Part shown: positions 17,371-25,506 of the stretch, piece after piece
How the letters are laid out: the number at the start of each line of letters is the position of its first letter
Numbering within the stretch: the first letter of the stretch is position 1
DNA from: Selenomonas sp. oral taxon 126
Lineage (GTDB): Bacteria > Bacillota > Negativicutes > Selenomonadales > Selenomonadaceae
Reading direction: 5' to 3'
Length of the DNA stretch: 53,409 nt
NCBI RefSeq assembly: GCF_001683335.1
Contig: NZ_CP016201.1
Coordinates: 1,096,468-1,149,876, forward strand
Program-made: the position numbers and the translations under genes
The notes under the pieces: generated by a model
What the model was told of the DNA's origin: nothing
Seen by the model: the letters and a program-made list of their open reading frames with translations, nothing else
Databases searched by the model: none

Positions 17371-18572
17371 GCGCCCCGATGGAGGCGGCGCATGCCGCAC
17401 AGGGCGCGATGGGGACACATCCGCACGCGGCGGGACACCCTGCGGGTGCAGGACATCTCCACGCGCATATGGGTGGTCACCCCGGCGGACATCCGCACGG
17501 CATGGGGCATCCCGGAGGGCACCCTGCGGGGATGCCGAAGGGGCATCCGAAGGGAGTCGCGGGCGGCGGGGTGAAGATCATCTCGTGGAACACGACGAAC
17601 GCCTGCAATATGTACTGTGCCCACTGCTACCGCGACGCGGGCTGCCGCGCAGATGAGGAGCTGTCCACCGAGGAGGCAAAGAAGCTGCTGCGCGAGATCG
17701 CAAAGGCGGGTTTCCGCATCATGATTTTCTCGGGCGGGGAGCCGCTGACGCGCCCCGATATCCTCGAACTTGTTTCCTATGCGCGTGGGCTTGGGCTCAT
17801 CCCCGTGTTCGGCACGAATGGGACGCTCATTGACCTGCCGATGGCAAAGGCGCTCAAGGAAGCGGGCGCGTGCGGGATGGGCATCTCGCTCGACTCGCTC
17901 GACAAGAATAAGCACGATACGTTCCGCTCGTTCCCGGGCGGCTGGGACGGCGCGGTACGCGGCATGATGAACTGCCGCGAGGTCGGGCTGCCGTTCCAGA
18001 TTCACACGACGGTGATGGACTGGAACGCGCACGAACTCGAGGCGATGACGGACTTCGCAGTGGAGATCGGAGCGAAGGCACATCATTTCTTCTTCCTCGT
18101 GCCGACGGGACGCGCGGAGACGATCGAGGAGGAGTCGCTACGTGCAGAGGCATATGAGGATGTCCTCTCGCGCATTATGCGCAAGCAGGAGACGGTGGAC
18201 ATCGAGCTGAAGCCGACCTGTGCGCCGCAGTTCCTGCGGATTGCCGATCAGCTCGGTGTGGATACGCGCTTTACGCGCGGCTGTCTCGCGGGGCTGACGT
18301 ACTGCATCATCAGTCCGCGTGGCAAGGTGCAGCCGTGTGCGTACCTCAACCGCGAGCTCGGTGATGTGCGCGAGACGCCGTTTGATGAGATCTGGGCGAA
18401 AAACGAGGTGTTCAAGGAGCTGCGTACGCTCGACTACGGCGGCGGCTGCGGCTCGTGCAACTACAAGAAGGCGTGCGGCGGCTGCCGTGCGCGCGCGGCG
18501 TACTACCACGGCGGCGACTTCATGGCGGAGGAGCCGTGGTGTCTGTATCACGGGCGGCGTGGAGAAGCGTAA
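17367..18572 (+). CDS. AhbD/NirJ2-like radical SAM enzyme, His-rich tail
   Basis: A 401-residue radical-SAM/SPASM protein with CxxxCxxC at residues 80, 84 and 87 (NACNMYCAHCYRD), FSGGEPLTRPD, and C-terminal clusters GGCGSCNYKKACGGCRARA and EEPWC. It resembles AhbD/NirJ2, the enzyme that oxidatively decarboxylates the remaining propionates to give haem b. The first 62 residues are an unusual extension with 13 histidines in Gly-His-Pro repeats (such as HPGGHPHGMGHPGGHPAG), likely metal- or haem-binding. The start is GTG 17367 overlapping the upstream stop, with ATG 17379 as an alternative. Known homologues usually begin near the cluster domain, so this tail is an add-on. Confidence 0.75.
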   Translation: MSAPMEAAHAAQGAMGTHPHAAGHPAGAGHLHAHMGGHPGGHPHGMGHPGGHPAGMPKGHPKGVAGGGVKIISWNTTNACNMYCAHCYRDAGCRADEELSTEEAKKLLREIAKAGFRIMIFSGGEPLTRPDILELVSYARGLGLIPVFGTNGTLIDLPMAKALKEAGACGMGISLDSLDKNKHDTFRSFPGGWDGAVRGMMNCREVGLPFQIHTTVMDWNAHELEAMTDFAVEIGAKAHHFFFLVPTGRAETIEEESLRAEAYEDVLSRIMRKQETVDIELKPTCAPQFLRIADQLGVDTRFTRGCLAGLTYCIISPRGKVQPCAYLNRELGDVRETPFDEIWAKNEVFKELRTLDYGGGCGSCNYKKACGGCRARAAYYHGGDFMAEEPWCLYHGRRGEA

Positions 18573-18584
18573 GGGTCTCTCGGG

Positions 18585-18708
18585 GGCGCCCCTATCGGCT
18601 CGCAAGCTCGCCACTTCCCCCGCTTTGGCGGGGGAAGCTAATATGCCGTAACCCCAGCCTCCCCCGTCGAAACGGGGGAGGGGGACCGCGAAGCGGTGGA
18701 AGGGGCGC
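18585..18708. repeat. Paired GC-rich palindromic repeats
   Basis: The complementary-orientation form (GGCGCCCCTATCGG..., 18585 to about 18638) and the direct form (18657-18708) lie head to head. These are the last copies of this family seen in the window; none occurs inside the mobile element. Confidence 0.8.
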
Positions 18709-18734
18709 CCGTAACGATATTTCTGATAGAAAGA

Positions 18735-18780
18735 CAGGGCTGCTGTATGAAGCTGAAAAACTTCATGCAGTAGCCCTGTT
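18735..18780 (+). terminator. Long hairpin after haem operon
   Basis: CAGGGCTGCTG.ATGAAG pairs with CTTCATGCAGTAGCCCTG around CTGAAAAA (18735-18778), with only TTTG after it. It probably terminates the TetR-radical SAM unit, or could be a small structured RNA. Confidence 0.5.
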
Positions 18781-18792
18781 TGCGTACAAAGA

Positions 18793-18874
18793 AATAACCG
18801 CCCTGCCTTCGAAACCGGAGCGGTTAAATCGTTTCCCGTGAAGAGGTAGCCGTCTTGTCACGGTTCTCTTTTTT
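18793..18874 (+). ncRNA. Tandem-hairpin RNA, possible type I toxin partner
   Basis: A first hairpin, AACCGC...GCGGTT, is followed by CCGTGA (18836-18841) pairing with TCACGG (18858-18863) and TTCTCTTTTTT. The paired layout resembles RNA modules that accompany small type I toxin genes in Firmicutes, from memory. I find no peptide gene attached. This fills the rest of the gap before the ATPase. Confidence 0.3.
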
Positions 18875-18912
18875 GTGTCTTTATTATATCAGATACGAGG
18901 CTGCGACGCAAG

Positions 18913-20769
18913 TCATTCCTTTACGCTCAGCGCACGCATGGCGTTGAAGATGGCGAGGACGGTGACGCCGACGTCGGCGAAGATTGCCGCCCAGAGCCCT
19001 GCCCAGCCGATGGCGCCGAGGACGAGGACGACCACCTTGATACCAATGGCGAACACGATGTTCTGCCACGCGATGCTCATGGTCTTGCGTGCAATGTCGA
19101 TTGCGGTTGCAATCTTTCGTGGCTCGTCGGTCATGAGGACGACATCCGCCGCCTCGATTGCCGCATCCGAGCCGAGCGCGCCCATTGCGATGCCGACATC
19201 GGCGCGTGCGAGGACGGGGGCGTCATTGATGCCGTCGCCGACGTAGGCGAGGGTCTTGCCCTCCTTTTTCGCGGCGAGGCGTGCCTCGACCTGCGCGACC
19301 TTATCCTGCGGGAGGAGTTCGGCATGGATCGTGTCGATGCCGAGGCTCTTGCCGACGCTCGTGCCGATCCAGCGCGAGTCGCCCGTGAGCATGACGGTCT
19401 CGCTGATGCCGCGCTCCTTGAGTGCTCGGACAGCGATGGCGGCATCCTCCTTTATCTCGTCCGCGACGTGGACGACGCCCGCAAAGCGTCCGTCGACGGA
19501 GAGGTAGACCGCGCCCGTGTGCGGGATGGGCGGAATGCCGACGGTCTTTTTCGCCGTGAGGAGGTCATGCGTGCCGAGCAGGATGAAATGCCCGTTGATG
19601 TGCGCGGAGATGCCGCGTCCCGCATTTTCCTCCATCGCGTGTACGTCCGTGTCGTCGGTGGACTTGCCGCCGCCCGTGAAGGCGCGCAGAATCGATCGAC
19701 CGATGGGGTGCGTGGAGTAGCGTTCGGCGTTTGCCGCGTAGAAGAGCACGTCCTCCTCCGCAAAGCCCTCGGCGGGAATGACGCTCGCGACGTGGAAGCT
19801 GCCCTTTGTGAGCGTGCCCGTCTTGTCAAAGATGACGGTGTCTGCATTCGCGAGTGCTTCGAGGTAGTTGCCGCCCTTGATGAGGATGCCCGCGCGGCTC
19901 GCGCCGCCAATGCCGGCGAAGAAGGAGAGGGGCACGGAGATGACGAGGGCGCAGGGGCAGGAGATGACGAGGAAGGTGAGCGCGCGGTAGATCCACATGG
20001 AGAAGGGATCGCCCGTGACGAGCGGCGGGATGATGGCGAGCAGCAGGGCGCCGATGACGACGGCGGGCGTGTACCAGCGGGCAAAGCGCGTGATGAACGC
20101 CTCAGTCGTTGCCTTCTTGTCCGTCGCCTCCTCCACGAGTGAGAGGATACGCTCGACAGTGGATTCCTCGTAGGGGGTTGTGACGCGCACCTCGAGCACG
20201 CCTGTCTGGTTGATGCAGCCGCTGATGATCTCATCGCCCGCATGTGTCTCGCGCGGCATGGACTCACCCGTGAGCGCGGAGGTGTCGAGCAGACCGTCGC
20301 CCTTCGTGATGATGCCGTCGAGCGGGACGCGCTCGCCCGGGCGGACGATGATGGTCTCGCCGACCTCCACCTCGTCGGGGAAGACCTCCTCCTCGGCACC
20401 GTCACGCACGACGCGCGCCGTATCGGGGCGGATGTCCATGAGGGACGAGATGGAGCGGCGGGAGCGCTGCACGGCATAGCCTTGGAACCACTCGCCAATC
20501 TGGTAGAGCAGCATGACGGCGACGCCCTCGGAGTAGTCACTGAGGGCGAGTGCACCGATGGTGGCGACCGCCATGAGGAAGTTCTCGTCAAAGACGCGCC
20601 CGTGACGGATGCCCGTCGCCGCGCGCCAGAGGATGTCCCAGCCGATGAGCGCGTATGCGGCGAGGAGCAGCACGATGCCGACCGTGCTGTCCTCTAGGAT
20701 CATGCCCGGGATGAAGAGCGCTGCCGCGCCGCCGATGCGCATGAGCATCCGCTTCTGTTTCTTCGTCAT
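18913..20769 (-). CDS. cadA: Heavy-metal P1B-type ATPase (Cd/Zn/Pb)
   Basis: A 618-residue membrane ATPase that exports soft divalent cations. It has the transmembrane metal motif ISCPCALVISVPLSF, the actuator TGES (DTSALTGESMPRE), the phosphorylation site DKTGTLTKG, HP in STHPIGRS, and GDGINDAPVLARADVGIAMG. CPC followed by ALVISVP and the absence of CPH favour Zn/Cd/Pb over Cu. It carries no N-terminal metal-binding domain; that domain is the separate gene 25 bases upstream. Start ATG 20769 follows AAAAAAAGGGGGCAG. Expression is probably controlled from the ArsR-type operator at 21037-21061. Confidence 0.93.
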   Translation of the reverse strand: MTKKQKRMLMRIGGAAALFIPGMILEDSTVGIVLLLAAYALIGWDILWRAATGIRHGRVFDENFLMAVATIGALALSDYSEGVAVMLLYQIGEWFQGYAVQRSRRSISSLMDIRPDTARVVRDGAEEEVFPDEVEVGETIIVRPGERVPLDGIITKGDGLLDTSALTGESMPRETHAGDEIISGCINQTGVLEVRVTTPYEESTVERILSLVEEATDKKATTEAFITRFARWYTPAVVIGALLLAIIPPLVTGDPFSMWIYRALTFLVISCPCALVISVPLSFFAGIGGASRAGILIKGGNYLEALANADTVIFDKTGTLTKGSFHVASVIPAEGFAEEDVLFYAANAERYSTHPIGRSILRAFTGGGKSTDDTDVHAMEENAGRGISAHINGHFILLGTHDLLTAKKTVGIPPIPHTGAVYLSVDGRFAGVVHVADEIKEDAAIAVRALKERGISETVMLTGDSRWIGTSVGKSLGIDTIHAELLPQDKVAQVEARLAAKKEGKTLAYVGDGINDAPVLARADVGIAMGALGSDAAIEAADVVLMTDEPRKIATAIDIARKTMSIAWQNIVFAIGIKVVVLVLGAIGWAGLWAAIFADVGVTVLAIFNAMRALSVKE

Positions 20770-20794
20770 GACTGCTGCCCCCTTTTTTTCTTTG

Positions 20795-21013
20795 TTACGC
20801 TTCGAGCACGGCGTCCGGCTCGATGGTCTTGACGATGTTCTTGATCTCTGCGACGATTTCGTCGAAGCGTGCGTCGTCGGCGTCGAGCGTCATGCGTTCG
20901 CTGAGGAAGTTGACGCGTACCTTGTTCACGCCTGCAACCTTCGATGCAGCGTCCTCGATCTCCTGCGCGCAGTGTGCACAGTCGAGTTCACGGATTTTGA
21001 ATGCCTTTTTCAT
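20795..21013 (-). CDS. Stand-alone heavy-metal-associated domain
   Basis: A 72-residue HMA-fold protein (MKKAFKIRELDCAHCAQEIEDAA). The metal motif is LDCAHC rather than the usual MxCxxC. The predicted beta-alpha-beta-beta-alpha-beta order is intact. It is first in the operon with the P-type ATPase, which lacks such a domain, so it likely acts as its metal chaperone or detached sensor domain. ATG 21013 is chosen over an upstream in-frame start at 21040 because GGGAGACGATC precedes it and the upstream part would lie over the operator. Confidence 0.88.
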   Translation of the reverse strand: MKKAFKIRELDCAHCAQEIEDAASKVAGVNKVRVNFLSERMTLDADDARFDEIVAEIKNIVKTIEPDAVLEA

Positions 21014-21036
21014 GATGATCGTCTCCCATCTAAACA

Positions 21037-21061
21037 ACATATGAACAACTATTCATGTGTT
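21037..21061. promoter_or_regulatory. ArsR/SmtB-type operator
   Basis: ATATGAACAACTATTCATGT (21039-21058), flanked by CAAC and GTTG, is an extended imperfect palindrome. It matches the TGAACA-nn-TTCA pattern recognised by CzrA/SmtB-type metal sensors. It sits upstream of the HMA-ATPase operon. No ArsR-family gene is in this window. Confidence 0.65.
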
Positions 21062-21178
21062 GAGTATAAATGAAGATGGAGAAGGTGTCAAGAGGGTGGG
21101 AAGAATTTTGTTCTTATGGTATAATTTATTTGCTGTCGCACCTCAAAATCTAGCGATAGGTGGAGGGAGGTGCAGATT

Positions 21179-21259
21179 ATGGCGGATATTTTCATATCTT
21201 TGGCGGTGGGTATCGTGGCGAGCTTGATAGCTGCGTGTATCTACGACCGTATCCGTTAG
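21179..21259 (+). CDS. 26-residue hydrophobic peptide (type I toxin-like)
   Basis: ATG 21179 opens a 26-codon frame with a strong site (GGAGGGAGGTG) six bases upstream. The peptide is one hydrophobic helix, ADIFISLAVGIVASLIAACI, with a charged end, YDRIR. This is the form of small membrane-acting type I toxins and similar Firmicute peptides. TATAAT at 21120-21125 could be its -10 box. A strong terminator follows at 21316. An antisense RNA partner is not proven. It is too short for usual gene callers. Confidence 0.5.
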   Translation: MADIFISLAVGIVASLIAACIYDRIR

Positions 21260-21315
21260 CGGCAGTATCTCTCTATGCTGTGCTGGAGCGGACTGACTAC
21301 CCGTGAACGCACACG

Positions 21316-21352
21316 AAAAACCCCCGCAGGTGACTAATCTGCGGGGGCTTTT
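21316..21352. terminator. Terminator after peptide gene
   Basis: CCCCCGCAG (21321-21329) pairs with CTGCGGGGG, with AAAAA before and TTTT after, so it can work both ways. Confidence 0.85.
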
Positions 21353-21432
21353 GCGGTGCAGATGACGGAACATCATCTTCATATCTTTGTGTTCAAAGTA
21401 TAACACATTTTGCAGAGTGTTTCAAGCCCTAT

Positions 21433-21440
21433 ACTATTAC
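21433..21440. repeat. Left target-site duplication ACTATTAC
   Basis: ACTATTAC directly abuts the left end of the element and is repeated exactly at 52520-52527. Eight bases is the usual duplication length for ISL3-family transposition. Confidence 0.95.
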
Positions 21441-21465
21441 GGCTCTTTGTCAAATGTTGTGGAGA
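21441..21465 (+). repeat. Left terminal inverted repeat
   Basis: GGCTCT, then TTGTC, then AAATGTTGTGGAGA. It matches the right end at 21 of 25 positions. On the minus strand it carries an outward-facing TTGACA (21453-21448), a perfect -35 hexamer. Confidence 0.93.
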
Positions 21466-21482
21466 AATATTATAGAAAAGTT

Positions 21483-22697
21483 TTAGGAAACCTTGGTTCG
21501 ACGGCTTTTTCGTGCTTCGTTATTGAGAATATAGAGAATGCGACGACGGAAGTTCTCAAAGTTACGGAATCCGTAGCAGACACGTTTTAGAACCTTGATG
21601 GTATTATTGCATCCTTCCGTGAATCCGTTGTTGTAGCCTGTACGAATACCGTTCCAAATTTCTTCTTTCCATTGTTCCAAAGTCTTCAGGACGCACATAA
21701 ATGGAGCGATACCGGAAGCAAGAACGTGCTCCTTAAACTCTCGTAGCCGTTCCTTATAGGTCGCCCGATCGGTGCTGTCAAAAAGCCTGTAGTATTCTTC
21801 TTTCAACGCATGGGCAAGGGCTAACTTTTCGGAAAGCGCAAACATCTGTGACAGCTTGATACGTTCCGTTGGGGTAAGTTTGTGTTTCCGCTTGAGCAGC
21901 GTGCGTCGGGAGTTCTTAAACCACTTTCGCTGTGACGGATCAAGGTGTGTCTGCACTTCTTTTCGGATGCTGTCAAGGGCGTCATTGGCGAGACGGACGG
22001 CGTGGAACTTGTCGGCCGCTATTTCGGCATTGGGAAGGCAATCTTCGATAAGTTTGCGAAAGAGCGGGGAGAGGTCTATGCTGACCATCACGACGTTTTC
22101 ACGATCCGCAAGCGGGTAGCTCCGGATTCTGTCATAGAGTGTCGCCACGCTGCGATCATCGATGATGTCGCAGCATTTGCGATGCTGCAAGTCGTTGACC
22201 ACGACTTGAAATTTTGCACCGGCGTTTCCGCGAAACTCATCAAGCGAGATGACGGCACTCAAGGCTTCTTCATTTACGGCTTCTTTTTCCTTTGCAGCAC
22301 TCTCGGCGTGTGCAAAGTGACGTATAACGGTCGTGGGAGAAATATCATGCCTGTGTGCAATGAATGATGACGGAACAGGATCACCATGCTCTTGAATGAT
22401 GTGTTCAATTTCGCTGCGTGGCATACGCTGAAACCGATCAATGAATGAATTGTCCTCGGAAAATGCCTTCCCACAATCTTGGCAGCGATAGCGCCGGCGA
22501 TTGTAGATATACTTTATTTCCGGCGAGAATCCACATAAGTTCTGCTTTCGGTAATCATGAACATAGGTAGCCTGCGATCCGCAGATGGGGCAATGATGAT
22601 GCTTGCGCGGGAGATGGAACTCAATGCAGTCATCCGCAATAAATTTCTTGCAGGACTCTGGCAGTTTTAACAAAAACATGTTAAAATTTTCATACAT
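21483..22697 (-). CDS. tnpA: ISL3-family DDE transposase
   Basis: A 404-residue transposase. The N-terminal zinc ribbon has cysteines 36, 39, 72 and 75 (HCPICG, YRCQDCGKAF). A helix-turn-helix lies at about 95-130, followed by the DDE core: D153 in SLDEFRG, D229 in AADKFH and E361 in NNGFTEGCNN, followed by KVLKRVCYGFRNF. These are the hallmarks of the ISL3 family, and the gene is full length and open. It ends 42 bases from the left terminal repeat. The matching right repeat is not next to the gene but 31 kb away, so the transposase serves the whole element. Start ATG 22697 has ATAGGAG. Confidence 0.95.
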   Translation of the reverse strand: MYENFNMFLLKLPESCKKFIADDCIEFHLPRKHHHCPICGSQATYVHDYRKQNLCGFSPEIKYIYNRRRYRCQDCGKAFSEDNSFIDRFQRMPRSEIEHIIQEHGDPVPSSFIAHRHDISPTTVIRHFAHAESAAKEKEAVNEEALSAVISLDEFRGNAGAKFQVVVNDLQHRKCCDIIDDRSVATLYDRIRSYPLADRENVVMVSIDLSPLFRKLIEDCLPNAEIAADKFHAVRLANDALDSIRKEVQTHLDPSQRKWFKNSRRTLLKRKHKLTPTERIKLSQMFALSEKLALAHALKEEYYRLFDSTDRATYKERLREFKEHVLASGIAPFMCVLKTLEQWKEEIWNGIRTGYNNGFTEGCNNTIKVLKRVCYGFRNFENFRRRILYILNNEARKSRRTKVS

Positions 22698-22756
22698 GGC
22701 GATAACTCCTATCTGTTTAACTTTGGTCGGTTACAGTATAACGGAAAGTCGCCATG

Positions 22757-22802
22757 AAAAAAAGGATGGACAGCCGTAATTACGGTCGTCCATCCTTTTT
22801 TT
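22757..22802. terminator. Bidirectional terminator beside transposase
   Basis: AAAAAAAGGATGGAC and GTCCATCCTTTTTTT flank GCCGTAATTACGG, giving one nearly perfect palindrome. It ends the leftward transfer-side gene 22815-23279 and isolates the transposase. Confidence 0.9.
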
Positions 22803-22814
22803 ATGAAATCGAGT

Positions 22815-23279
22815 TTATCGAAAATAGATATGCACCAGTATATCCAGGATCACCAAGATTGGAATGACATAGGCAACCATACCGATCATCTCAAAGCGGT
22901 TCGTTTGCTTTTGCAGCAGCCTCTTCTGCCACTTCTGTGCCTCCATAGACATACGCTCAAAATTCTTCGCCGTCAGTGCAAACATATCGCGGCAACCACG
23001 ATCGACGTTTTGGAGTGTCGCGGTCTGCGCTTCCTGAAGGTGATCGGCTTCGGCCGAAAGGACGGTGATGATCTCCTTCAGACTAGAGCCGTATGTTTGC
23101 AGCTTCTCACGTTCTTCCTGCAAGGCGGTCGCTGCCTCTTTCAGCTGATCCAGGACACTGGACATATAGTGCAGCATCGGCAACAGTTCTTCCGTCTGTG
23201 ATTTCTCATCAGGAGATTCGCTTGGCTGCGCAGCAGGTTCATCTTCCTGCATTGCCTCATATTCGTCAATTTCTGTCAC
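22815..23279 (-). CDS. Tail-anchored coiled-coil protein, unknown role
   Basis: A 154-residue protein I do not recognise. The acidic, Pro/Ser-rich N terminus (about 1-30) is followed by a long coiled coil (about 32-125, rich in Glu, Gln, Leu and Lys). One C-terminal transmembrane helix (MVAYVIPILVILDILVHIY) completes it, so it probably sits in the inner membrane with its body in the cytoplasm. The start is GTG 23279 with AAAGGGGA upstream. It lies 27 bases after topB in the same direction and is likely co-transcribed. A role in conjugation is inferred from position only. Confidence 0.7.
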   Translation of the reverse strand: MTEIDEYEAMQEDEPAAQPSESPDEKSQTEELLPMLHYMSSVLDQLKEAATALQEEREKLQTYGSSLKEIITVLSAEADHLQEAQTATLQNVDRGCRDMFALTAKNFERMSMEAQKWQKRLLQKQTNRFEMIGMVAYVIPILVILDILVHIYFR

Positions 23280-23306
23280 GGTATCATTCCCCTTTCAACA
23301 GGACAA

Positions 23307-25439
23307 TCACTTTTTCAGTTCAGGGTGTCCATGTTTGTCGTTGTAGGTCTTGCTGCACTTTGCGCAGAGCCAAAACGGGCCGTTTTTCCCATTGAGACGA
23401 CGCAAGACAGTGCGGCATGACGGACAATGCTCAATGACCGGTTTGCCCTTGTCATCCTCATAGAACATTTTTCGCCCGTCTTCCGGCAGCACACATGCCT
23501 CATCGCTGCATATATAGAAATGCTTTTGCAGCTTCGGCGAGAATTTCTTGAGCAGTGTACCCTTGCCACAGATCGGGCAGATCACGGCATCCTCTGATTC
23601 CACAAAGGGAAATTCGCGTGTCTCAGCAAAGCGGATGTTGTCGTTGACTACATCGATGATTTCATCAATGTACGCAGACATTGTTTTCTTGCCGCTCGCA
23701 ATTTCGGACAGGGCATATTCCATTTCTGCGGTCGCATCCGGCAACGTGAGTGACGGATCGACGTTTTCGATGAGTTTGATCCCAAAATCAGTGGGGATCA
23801 ACTCTTTTTTCTTTTTCGTAAGACACGCCTCAATCGGCTTGCCCTTGTTTTCGGTCGCAAGCAGCTCTGCAATGATGGTGTCCCGTGTCGCCGGTGTACC
23901 GATCCCCTTTGTTTCTTTCAGCTTTTCGCGGTTCGGATTGTCCGCAGCAACGAAACGCCAGATATTTGTCATCGCCGCAATGAGCGTTCCCTCTGTAAAG
24001 CGTTTTGGCGGGGTCGTTTTCTTCTCTGCGATACTTGTTCCCTGTTTTCCGATTGGGTCGCCTACAGAGAGTGTAGGGACGCTCAAAACGGGTTCTTTGG
24101 TGTCCTGATCTTCCTTTTCAACGGCGCGAAAGCCGAGTTCAAGTATTTCGCGCCCGCTGCCAACGAATATCTCATCGCCAACGGAGAACTTAAAACTGGT
24201 TTTCTCAAAGACGTAGGGCTTGTAAAATTGGACAAGATACCGCTTGGCAATCATGTCGAAGATATTTTGCTCGTTCTCTGTAAGGTTGGTCGGCTTTTCG
24301 CCCGTGGGAATAATTGCGTGATGTGCCGTGATTTTCGCATCGTCAAAGGCTTTTCCGGAAATACCGGGGTCTGCCGCGTCAGTCATTGACGCAAGCGCAT
24401 TGCCGGATGCCAGCATAGCGATGATCTTGTCGGCGTCTCCTTGCTGTGATGCCGGAATGTAATTGCAGTCTGATCGCGGGTAGGACACAATCTTTTTCTC
24501 GTATAGGCTCTGCACCGTATCTAAGGTATCTTTCGGCGAGAGTCCATAGACCTTGTTCGCCTCAATTTGCAGTGTATCCAGGGAAAACGGCAGCGGGGGC
24601 TGCTGCGTCACCGTCTTTTTTTCAACATCAGAAACAACAACATCATCCGTATGGTCGATCTTCAATTTTATCGCCTGAAGCAGCTTCTTATCGAGCACGT
24701 GCCCTTCTTCATCCGTTGAAATTGTGGCAGACGGTGTATATTTTGCTGTAAATGATATGCCGTCTTTTTCAAACGTTCCCGTCAATTCATAGAATTTCCG
24801 GGACTTGAACTGTTGAATCTCTTTTTCACGCTGCACAACGAGCGCAAGCGTCGGAATCTTAACGCGGCCAATGCGGAATACTGTAGTATAGCCGTATTTT
24901 CGCGCATTGACTGTATATGCACGGGATAAATTCATGCCAATGAGCCAATCTGCGCGGGTTCGTGCAAGTCCTGCGTGATACAGGCCTTCAAATTCACTGT
25001 TGTCCCGTATATCTGAAAAGGCTCGTTTTAGGCTCTCGTCATCCTTTGCACTCAGGAGCAGACGCCGAACTTCGCCTTTGAAATTGCAGTAGTCCAGTAT
25101 CTCATCAATCAGAAGCTGTCCCTCCCGATCCGGATCACCCGCATGGATTACAACATCCGCATCTTTTAGGAGTTTTGCGACAACCTCAAATTGCTTCGAT
25201 GTGTTTGCTGACGGCTTTGTAATCCACTGTTGCGGGATGATGGGATAATTCGCCCAGACTTTATACTCCTCGCCGTACATTTCCGGTGTTCCTTGCATGA
25301 GGATATGACCGATTGCCCATGTGACAGCGGTATCTCCATTTCGGATATATCCAGTTTCTTTCTTGCAGTCATCCTTCCACAGATACGTTGCAAGAGTTCT
25401 TCCAATATCCGGCTTTTCGGCGATATAGAGAGTCTTCAT
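23307..25439 (-). CDS. topB: DNA topoisomerase III (TopB/TraE type)
   Basis: A 710-residue type IA topoisomerase, of the kind commonly carried by conjugative elements (RP4 TraE), which resolves DNA during transfer or replication. The TOPRIM opening KTLYIAEKPDIGRTLA and HAGDPDREGQLLIDEIL are present. The active-site region includes YEKKIVSYPRSDCNYIP, with Tyr in SYPRSDC. The C terminus carries one or two zinc ribbons (CPICGKG, CPSCRTVLRR, LCAKCSKTYNDKHGHPE). It starts divergently from the XRE gene at 25507, with only 67 bases between them. Confidence 0.95.
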   Translation of the reverse strand: MKTLYIAEKPDIGRTLATYLWKDDCKKETGYIRNGDTAVTWAIGHILMQGTPEMYGEEYKVWANYPIIPQQWITKPSANTSKQFEVVAKLLKDADVVIHAGDPDREGQLLIDEILDYCNFKGEVRRLLLSAKDDESLKRAFSDIRDNSEFEGLYHAGLARTRADWLIGMNLSRAYTVNARKYGYTTVFRIGRVKIPTLALVVQREKEIQQFKSRKFYELTGTFEKDGISFTAKYTPSATISTDEEGHVLDKKLLQAIKLKIDHTDDVVVSDVEKKTVTQQPPLPFSLDTLQIEANKVYGLSPKDTLDTVQSLYEKKIVSYPRSDCNYIPASQQGDADKIIAMLASGNALASMTDAADPGISGKAFDDAKITAHHAIIPTGEKPTNLTENEQNIFDMIAKRYLVQFYKPYVFEKTSFKFSVGDEIFVGSGREILELGFRAVEKEDQDTKEPVLSVPTLSVGDPIGKQGTSIAEKKTTPPKRFTEGTLIAAMTNIWRFVAADNPNREKLKETKGIGTPATRDTIIAELLATENKGKPIEACLTKKKKELIPTDFGIKLIENVDPSLTLPDATAEMEYALSEIASGKKTMSAYIDEIIDVVNDNIRFAETREFPFVESEDAVICPICGKGTLLKKFSPKLQKHFYICSDEACVLPEDGRKMFYEDDKGKPVIEHCPSCRTVLRRLNGKNGPFWLCAKCSKTYNDKHGHPELKK

Positions 25440-25455
25440 AGGGACTTCCTTTCTA

Positions 25456-25484
25456 TTTACTTTTTACCCGATATATGGTAATAT
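25456..25484 (+). promoter_or_regulatory. Promoter of tandem-HTH regulator
   Basis: TTTACT (25456-25461), a 17-bp spacer and TAATAT (25479-25484), in the divergent gap between topB and the regulator. Confidence 0.55.
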
Positions 25485-25506
25485 CTCCCTAAGAGGAGGT
25501 GGGTAC

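Noticed and set aside
18455-18841. A 128-codon frame over the 3' end of the radical-SAM gene and the repeats
   Set aside because: It overlaps the real gene in another frame, then runs through palindromic repeats and a terminator. No ribosome site or domain is evident.
22757-22802. This palindrome as the right end of a stand-alone ISL3 insertion sequence (it shares ATTACGGC with the left boundary)
   Set aside because: It lacks the GGCTCT...AAATGTTGTGG end sequence and is a symmetrical terminator with A and T tracts. The true partner repeat and target duplication are at 52495-52527.
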